A stretch of DNA of 64,000 nt from Heliocidaris tuberculata (lineage: Eukaryota; Echinodermata; Echinoidea; Camarodonta; Echinometridae), in assembly GCA_025618425.1 (NCBI GenBank), contig CM046844.1:10563558-10627557 (forward strand), given 5' to 3'. The notes beneath the pieces were generated by a model. It was not told where the DNA came from. It searched no databases and saw only the letters and a list, made by a program, of their open reading frames with translations. The position numbers and the translations under genes are program-made. Positions 61,519-64,000 of the stretch are shown here, one piece after another; the first letter of the stretch is position 1, and each line of letters starts with the position of its first letter.

Positions 61519-61744
61519 TCGCTGACAGTTGTTGGCACAAGGGTCGTTCGAGGTCCGGACTGGCAATTTTCAGACCAAGATGGTGGCGAAGGACATCTTG
61601 GAACCGTAGTTTCCATCAGGAAAGGGTTCATGAACCCGCATTCAAATATTTTGGTGGTCTGTTGGGACATGGGCAACATGGATGAATACCGGGCTGGCTT
61701 CAATGGAAAGTATGATCTACTGGTCTACGACAATGCCGCTATAG
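61519..61744 (+). CDS. MIB2: MIB2-like exon A: first MIB/HERC2 domain
   Basis: Acceptor aatttttag, donor gtgaaa, phase 1 out. SLTVVGTRVVRGPDWQFSDQ, DGGEGHLGTVVSI, ILVVCWDMG and YDLLVYDNAAIG cover a full MIB/HERC2 domain, which binds the ligand tail in Mind bomb proteins. Confidence 0.93.
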
Positions 61745-62928
61745 GTGAAACTTTGATTTCATTCAATCACAACCTACATGTATCTGAAAAATAGATATTC
61801 TATGAAACAGTTATTTGGGCCTAGTATAAGAAGTGTCACTAAACTGAAGAAACATCGGGGGGAGTTGAAACCAATACTTCCTGTCTCCTTCCATCAGAGC
61901 TCTAGATAACTGCAAAAAGATTATTGGGCCTATATTTTCAAAATTGAGTCACCTTGTAGTGACAGGTGAAATGACATATATATATATATTGAAGAGATTT
62001 ATAAAACAGCATTCTAACCATTTGTTTCCTTAGAAATGTATAGATTCTACCTAATGTTGGAGTTAATAAACAAAATTTAATTTACAATAAGGAAGGCAAA
62101 CATTTTTGACAATCAAAGATTATGCCATGCATTTATGATTCTGTGTCCTTTATTTTAGATTATTCACTTTTAAAGAATAAAATCTCTGCCACCATTCAAT
62201 TTTTTTTTTTCAGTCTCCTACATGTATCTGTCTCTTTGATCCACATGCAGGGATAAAGCATTATGGTGTAACGTGTGATGAATGTGGGGAAAATGACGTT
62301 GTAGGCATGAGATGGAAGTGTAGCTCGTGCTATGACTACAACCTTTGTAACAAATGCTACATGACATCCAAGCACGATCTCGAGCACGCATTTAACAGGA
62401 TTACCATTCCCAGATCTGCAGGGTGAGACCATTTGAGTTATAGTCTTCCACTGCTCATACATGTAGGTGCTTATACGTGTACAGAAGCACCTGATCTCTT
62501 GAGAGAAGCAATAAAGTTTTTTTTCAAAGTCCTATAGAAAGTTTATTAGATTAGTAAGAGCAGGTATATAAGTAAGGCAACAGTGACTGGTCATTGACAT
62601 ACACAAGAGGGAGGGGGGCAATAAATGACACAAAAATAAGTACAACTAAAGAAAAAGAAGAATATAGAAATTAGAGGGGCCCTCGCTTTTCATCGAAAAG
62701 ATTTTTGCCCCTCTCCCATGACTGAACCCATGCTATATGTATGCCAGTGCTTCTGATAATTCCATTTGCACCTTATCCTTTTAAAACTAAGTATAAAAGT
62801 CTCTGTTATCATTTATTGTAGCACTCCCATGCCACCTCGAGCAGCGTTTCGTAAGACTCAGGCCAAGGGATTGTTTCCCGGAGCAAAGGTGTGTCGAGGA
62901 AAAGATTGGCAGTGGAAGCAACAGGATG
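61519..62928 (+). CDS. MIB2: Mind bomb-type E3 ubiquitin ligase, MIB2-like; 5' and 3' incomplete, 3 exons
   Basis: Mind bomb ligases ubiquitinate Notch ligands (Delta, Jagged) to promote their endocytosis in the signalling cell; MIB2 has additional substrates. The three exons join in phase: MIB/HERC2 domain (VVRGPDWQFSDQDGGEGHLG), ZZ zinc finger, and the start of a second MIB/HERC2 domain (GAKVCRGKDWQWKQQDG). The spelling YDLLVYDNAAIG and the ZZ sequence ending DLEHAF are closer to MIB2 than MIB1 as I know the families. The ankyrin repeats and RINGs expected downstream lie beyond the window. The first exon is phase 0 at its start with an in-frame TAG before it, so the initiator lies in an upstream exon I could not identify. 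A divergent MIB-like paralogue is possible. Confidence 0.85.
62251..62422 (+). CDS. MIB2: MIB2-like exon B: ZZ zinc finger
   Basis: Acceptor cacatgcag, donor gtgaga, phase 1 in and phase 2 out. Cysteine/histidine ligands are in order: CDEC, WKCSSC, LCNKC, then H-x5-H (KHDLEHAF), the ZZ-type pattern between the two MIB/HERC2 domains. Confidence 0.95.
62822..62928 (+). CDS. MIB2: MIB2-like exon C: start of second MIB/HERC2 domain
   Basis: Acceptor tattgtag, donor gtaaga, phase 2 in and phase 1 out. TPMPPRAAFRKTQAKGLFPG and then AKVCRGKDWQWKQQDG align with the RGIFxGAKVVRGxDWxWxxQDGG of Mind bomb. The domain would finish in an exon beyond 64 kb; the last 1.07 kb is intron. Confidence 0.9.
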
Positions 62929-64000
62929 GTAAGATGGTCATCTCAAAACCCCCCCATTGCCATTTAGAGATTCATGAAGAACCATCCTTCAAGTCATTAA
63001 TGACTGGAGTTATTGCAAAACCATATTACACAGCTTGAAGTTTCTAATCTCACTTTTAAAAGAATGAGTACCAGCCATTTGGGCTCAGCGTCAATAACTA
63101 TATTTTATTTGCATAAAATAAATCATTTAAAAACGAAATTCTGTTAAAAATATTTTATGAAAAAAAAAAAAGAAAATGAAGAAAACAAGTACAAATATGC
63201 CATAACACCCTTATAGTAGACCAGCCAAACATCAAAAAAGGCTCTAGAAAAAGATTTGACGGCATTTTGGGGTAATGCTCGGCATCCATGCTTAAACTCT
63301 TGCACAAATACTGAGGATTAAGGTACGGGCAGATGCCATTTTTGGCTCAAAATTTGAAAGAATGTCAAAAATCACGATTTTTAATTTTTTTACCTAATAT
63401 GTAATACCTGTTAAAGACTTTTCAGGTGATACCAGTTTCATTTTGAGTTTGAAGCTATAAACCTGATTAATATACATGTACATTTGAAAGTTGGATATTA
63501 CACACACACATGTATGGCATAATGATACATAAGACTGTGATTTACTCAAAATAATAGGTTGTGAAAACTACCAATATTTCAAAGTTTTTTACCCATCGTA
63601 AATTTGTCAATTTAAACGATTTTTCTTGATTAATGTCACATACAGAAAAGAAATTATCCGATAAGGTGATAGATAACTCATTTTATGTTATCCCAAATGG
63701 AATGATGTATATTTACTGGATGCGCATTTTGAATGAAAAACACTGTTTAAATGTACATCTACACTTCTAGAGTATACAAAAGGCAATTATCCCATATATT
63801 ATCATTATAGTCCATGGGCCCCAAGCTGAAATGTCTCCACCCCCTTAGAAAGAATCTTAAATTAAGTTTTTCTGTTAGATGGGACCATCAACTATCAAAA
63901 TGTGCTTCTTTGCTCTAAATTAAGAGGTGGGCTTGACCACAAGGGCTATTGCCATGGCAACGGATCAAGAACAGTAGAATTTCAGAAAATGTCATGTATT
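62929..64000 (+). other. intron of the MIB2-like gene running off the window
   Basis: After the GTAAGA donor, homology to Mind bomb stops. The remainder is AT-rich with no further exon seen. Confidence 0.7.

Overview
The window is nuclear DNA of an animal: split genes with GT-AG introns, dense interspersed repeats and no operons. A deuterostome, most likely an echinoderm such as a sea urchin, is suggested by the style of the introns and by repeats of kinds I associate with marine invertebrate genomes. That placement is inference; the sequence does not name the species.

Two protein-coding genes can be read, both on the + strand. The first is a near-complete eIF4G, the scaffold of cap-dependent translation initiation. 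I find 26 phase-consistent exons from 9,603 to the stop at 45,699-45,701, giving 1,715 codons. They carry, in order, a Q/P-rich N-terminus, a PABP-binding motif, an eIF4E-binding motif (YGRDFLLQF), the MIF4G, MA3 and W2 domains. The exon(s) with the start codon were not found in the first 9.6 kb. The second gene begins before 61.5 kb and runs off the right edge. Its three visible exons encode MIB/HERC2, ZZ zinc finger and the start of a second MIB/HERC2 domain, the layout of a Mind bomb E3 ubiquitin ligase, closest to MIB2.

Almost everything else is mobile DNA. The eIF4G introns hold many non-autonomous DNA transposons. Most numerous are foldback MITEs flanked by TTAA (piggyBac-like target), in at least six families; twice one MITE begins exactly at the TTAA that ends its neighbour. 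hAT-like (8-bp duplication), Tc1/mariner- or pogo-like (TA) and unclassified elements are also present. The intron at 40.1-44.4 kb holds a 3.3-kb inverted-repeat TA element interrupted by three other insertions. Three long AGGTCA-rich repeats bring perfect DR1 nuclear-receptor motifs into the region.

The 46-61 kb interval between the genes holds a LINE 3' tail, several hAT-like MITEs, a minisatellite-bearing element nested in another MITE, and a DIRS-type tyrosine-recombinase retrotransposon (55,678-60,011). The DIRS copy keeps both terminal inverted repeats and the internal complementary region. It lacks gag, is broken by frameshifts, and has a 1,097-bp solo-LTR-like insertion in its left repeat.

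The eIF4G gene also shows internal duplication: a ~480-bp tandem duplication that copies part of an exon and destroys the copied splice donor, a decayed copy of a MIF4G exon, and a copied exon end with its donor. No CRISPR array, rRNA or tRNA gene was recognised.
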